A DNA stretch of 17,367 nt, taken from NCBI RefSeq assembly GCF_946885885.1, contig NZ_CAMPHN010000093.1:1-17367 (forward strand), given 5' to 3'. Positions 15,112 through 17,367 of this stretch are shown in pieces; positions within the stretch are counted from its first letter, which is position 1, and each line of letters opens with the position of its first letter. The DNA comes from an uncultured Pseudomonas sp. GTDB lineage: Bacteria; Pseudomonadota; Gammaproteobacteria; Pseudomonadales; Pseudomonadaceae. Position numbers and translations under genes: made by a program. The notes under the pieces were generated by a model. It was not told where the DNA came from. It made no database searches and was given only the letters and a program-made list of their open reading frames with translations.

Positions 15112-16434
15112 TCAGATCAACTCGGCCCACATATCGTACTCATCGGCATCGACGATACGCACGCGCACCTTGTCGCCGGGGTTGATATCGGTGCTGTTGA
15201 TAAACACGCTACCGTCGATTTCCGGGGCGTCGGCGTAGCAGCGGGCGACGGCGCCTTGGTCGTCGACTTCGTCGATCAGTACGTCCATTTCCTTGCCGAC
15301 TTTCAATTGCAGGCGTGCGCTGCTGATGGCCTGTTGATGCGCCATAAAGCGATCCCAGCGGTCCTGTTTCACATCGTCGGGGACCGGGTTGTCGAGCAGG
15401 TTGGCCGGTGCGCCTTCCACTGGCGAGTACTGGAAGCAGCCGACGCGGTCGAGCTGGGCTTCGCTCAGCCAGTCGAGCAGGTACTGGAAATCTTCCTCGG
15501 TTTCGCCGGGGAAGCCGACGATAAAGGTCGAGCGGATGGTCAGTTCCGGGCAGATTTCGCGCCAGGCCTTGATCCGCGCCAGGGTCTTGTCTTCGAAGGC
15601 CGGGCGCTTCATGGCTTTGAGCACTTTCGGGCTGGCGTGCTGGAAAGGGATATCCAGATACGGCAGCAGCTTGCCGGCGGCCATCAGCGGAATCAGTTCG
15701 TCGACATGCGGGTAGGGGTAGACGTAGTGCAGGCGCACCCACACGCCCATGCTCGACAGCGCTTCGCAGAGTTCGGTCATGCGGGTCTTGACCGGCTGGC
15801 CGTTCCAGAAGTCGGTCTTGTACTTCATGTCGACGCCGTAGGCGCTGGTGTCCTGGCTGATCACCAGCAGTTCCTTGACCCCGGCCTTGACCAGGCGCTC
15901 TGCTTCGCTGAGCACTTCGCCGACCGGACGACTGACCAGCTTGCCGCGCATCGACGGGATGATGCAGAAGCTGCAGCTGTGGTTGCAGCCTTCGGAAATC
16001 TTCAGGTAGGCATAGTGACGCGGGGTCAGCTTGATGCCTTGCGGCGGTACCAGGTCGATCAGCGGGTTGTGATCCTGGCGCGGCGGTACGACCTCGTGCA
16101 CCGCGTTGACCACTTGCTCATACTGCTGTGGACCGGTGACCGAGAGCACGCTGGGGTGCACGTCACGGATGCTGCCTTCTTCCACGCCCATGCAGCCGGT
16201 GACGATTACCTTGCCGTTTTCTTTAATCGCTTCGCCGATCACTTCCAGCGATTCGGCCTTGGCGCTGTCGATAAAGCCGCAGGTGTTGACCACTACCACG
16301 TCGGCGTCCTGATAGGTCGGCACGACTTCGTAACCTTCCATGCGCAGCTGGGTCAGGATGCGTTCGGAATCGACCAGGGCTTTCGGGCAACCAAGGCTGA
16401 CAAAGCCGACTTTCGGCGTGGCGGGGGTGGACAT
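15112..16434 (-). CDS. rimO: Ribosomal protein S12 methylthiotransferase RimO
   Basis: Radical-SAM enzyme adding a methylthio group to the conserved aspartate (D89 in E. coli) of ribosomal protein S12, 440 aa. The N-terminal MTTase domain has cysteines C16, C52 and C81 for one 4Fe-4S cluster. [11 protein letters not shown] supplies the radical-SAM CxxxCxxC (C150, C154, C157). The start [19 protein letters not shown] is the RimO version of this motif, which separates it from MiaB. The C-terminal about 60 residues form the TRAM domain. TGAGGT precedes the ATG at 16434. A candidate promoter lies about 60 nt upstream and a strong terminator follows, so it is probably monocistronic. Confidence 0.96.
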   Translation of the reverse strand: MSTPATPKVGFVSLGCPKALVDSERILTQLRMEGYEVVPTYQDADVVVVNTCGFIDSAKAESLEVIGEAIKENGKVIVTGCMGVEEGSIRDVHPSVLSVTGPQQYEQVVNAVHEVVPPRQDHNPLIDLVPPQGIKLTPRHYAYLKISEGCNHSCSFCIIPSMRGKLVSRPVGEVLSEAERLVKAGVKELLVISQDTSAYGVDMKYKTDFWNGQPVKTRMTELCEALSSMGVWVRLHYVYPYPHVDELIPLMAAGKLLPYLDIPFQHASPKVLKAMKRPAFEDKTLARIKAWREICPELTIRSTFIVGFPGETEEDFQYLLDWLSEAQLDRVGCFQYSPVEGAPANLLDNPVPDDVKQDRWDRFMAHQQAISSARLQLKVGKEMDVLIDEVDDQGAVARCYADAPEIDGSVFINSTDINPGDKVRVRIVDADEYDMWAELI

Positions 16435-16495
16435 ACGGCGACCTCAGGCGTGGGGCGGCAGGCGCTGGGGTGCGCCGCTGATCAAAAAGTGCGCA

Positions 16496-16524
16496 ATTCT
16501 AACGGTGGATCGCAGGCTTGACCA
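16496..16524 (-). promoter_or_regulatory. Candidate sigma-70 promoter of rimO
   Basis: On the minus strand TGGTCA (16524-16519) is a 4/6 match to the -35 box and TAGAAT (16501-16496) a 5/6 match to the -10, separated by exactly 17 nt. Transcription would start about 55 nt before the rimO ATG. The remainder of the 177-nt gap shows nothing else. Confidence 0.45.
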
Positions 16525-16611
16525 GCGCCGCGAGCAGGTTCGGTCGGCGGCGCAATACCGGTCCTCCTGTTACAGGCGCCGCGGCCTAAGCTTGGCGGGT
16601 TCCCAGGCAGT

Positions 16612-17160
16612 CTATTTGTTCGCCGGTAGCAGCATGCGCAGGGCATTGTCACGGCGAATCAGGTGGTGATAGATCCCGGCAGCGGCGTGCAGGCCGATCA
16701 GCCAATAGCCTGATTCTGCGATCCAGACATGCCAGTGTTCGAGCTGCTCGGCCAGGGCGCGGTTCTTCTCGAGCAGCGCTGGTATCTCCAGGCCGAACGG
16801 TGCAATCGGCTTGCCCTCGGCGCTGAGTAGCAGCCAGCCCAATAAGGGGGTGCAGATCATCAGCAGGTACAGAGCCAGATACATCAGCTTGGCCAGCCTT
16901 GTCTGTAGTGCAGGGGGCGTCGGCTGAATGCGTGGGGTAGGGGCGAACAGTCGCGCCAGCAAGCGCAGCCAGACCAGGGCGAAAATCGACATGCCTAGCA
17001 GGAAGTGCAGTTCCTTGAGCGCTGTGCGGCCATCGCTTCCTTTTGGAAATATGCCGCGAAATTCCATGGTGAGGTAAGCGCTGGCAATCAGTAGCAGCAT
17101 CAGCCAGTGCAGGCCAAGGGATAGGTTGCCATAGCGGCTTTCGGTGTTTTTCCATGACAT
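16612..17160 (-). CDS. Cytochrome b561 (CybB family)
   Basis: Inner-membrane di-heme cytochrome b561 of the bacterial CybB/YodB-like family, 182 aa with four helices (about 13-31, 52-70, 91-112, 150-168). Likely heme ligands are H18 (GLHWL), H52 (ELHFLLG), H144 (EHWHVW) and H158 (GLHAAAG). It passes electrons between the quinone pool and an acceptor; recent work on E. coli CybB supports a superoxide:quinone oxidoreductase role. The ATG at 17160 begins MSWKN. GGAG about 13 nt upstream is a distant ribosome-binding site; a closer one is not obvious. No periplasmic partner gene lies next to it. Confidence 0.9.
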   Translation of the reverse strand: MSWKNTESRYGNLSLGLHWLMLLLIASAYLTMEFRGIFPKGSDGRTALKELHFLLGMSIFALVWLRLLARLFAPTPRIQPTPPALQTRLAKLMYLALYLLMICTPLLGWLLLSAEGKPIAPFGLEIPALLEKNRALAEQLEHWHVWIAESGYWLIGLHAAAGIYHHLIRRDNALRMLLPANK

Positions 17161-17253
17161 AAGGAGCCAGCTCCAGCTGTGTTGTTAAGGACGGGCGCCA
17201 GCTTATGACCCGAAGCTTAAGAATTTCTGAGCTGATGCTTTTCGTGCACAAAC

Positions 17254-17283
17254 AAAAAGGCCACTCGATTGAGTGGCCTTTTT
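17254..17283 (-). terminator. Intrinsic terminator of the tRNA-fMet gene
   Basis: AAAAAGGCCACTC (17254-17266) and GAGTGGCCTTTTT (17271-17283) form a perfect 13-bp stem with loop GATT. The minus strand ends in a run of five T, 7 nt past the tRNA 3' end. The symmetric tail could also stop transcripts from the plus strand. Confidence 0.9.
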
Positions 17284-17290
17284 GAGTATC

Positions 17291-17367
<77 letters not shown>

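Noticed and set aside
14971..16521. Plus-strand frame antisense to rimO (516 codons)
   Set aside because: Shadow frame; rimO with its two cysteine sets is on the minus strand, and the frame starts across the rimO terminator.

Overview
The window looks like chromosomal DNA of a Pseudomonas-like gammaproteobacterium. The genes are GC-rich and tightly packed, the Mrp antiporter operon has the fused-A/B (group 2) layout, and the spaces between genes carry Pseudomonas-style REP palindromes. Protein families were recognised by eye from conserved motifs, since no database search was possible.

Layout. (1) 1-329 is non-coding and holds a 143-bp palindromic repeat. (2) 330-6052 (+) is a complete six-gene Mrp/Mnh/Pha operon for a multisubunit Na+(K+)/H+ antiporter, in the order A/B fusion, C, D, E, F, G, with overlapping or nearly abutting genes. 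(3) 6053-6436 holds REP-like hairpins and what looks like a decayed fragment of an EamA-type transporter. (4) 6437-8691 (+) encodes a PLP-dependent cysteine synthase/desulfhydrase-like enzyme, a GNAT acetyltransferase and a DUF488 (YeaO-like) protein. (5) 8718-8939 is a second, longer copy of the palindromic repeat. It is flanked by 6-bp direct repeats and lies between convergent genes. (6) 8938-10554 (-) encodes a large FAD-dependent dehydrogenase. (7) 10819-12772 holds a convergent pair of glycolytic genes: pfkB (+), with every active-site residue I could place from E. coli Pfk-2, and a type I GAPDH (-). (8) 12997-14076 (-) encodes a lipoprotein and a DUF2834 membrane protein. (9) 14195-about 15060 is a lower-GC patch with a small P-loop kinase-like gene and a possible mini-lipoprotein. 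(10) 15112-17367 (-) holds rimO, a cytochrome b561 gene and an initiator tRNA-fMet, with clear intrinsic terminators after rimO and after the tRNA.

How the genes work together. The Mrp subunits form one membrane complex for Na+ and pH homeostasis. PfkB and GAPDH act in the same part of central carbon metabolism; Pfk is notable because many pseudomonads rely on the Entner-Doudoroff route. The other genes look like ordinary single-gene or two-gene units.

I see no clear new multigene defence or mobile system. The most interesting signals are the palindromic repeat pair, where one copy has an apparent target-site duplication and its insertion junction forms the stop codon of the neighbouring gene; the foreign-looking P-loop gene; and the pfkB/GAPDH pair, whose two stop codons share one hairpin.
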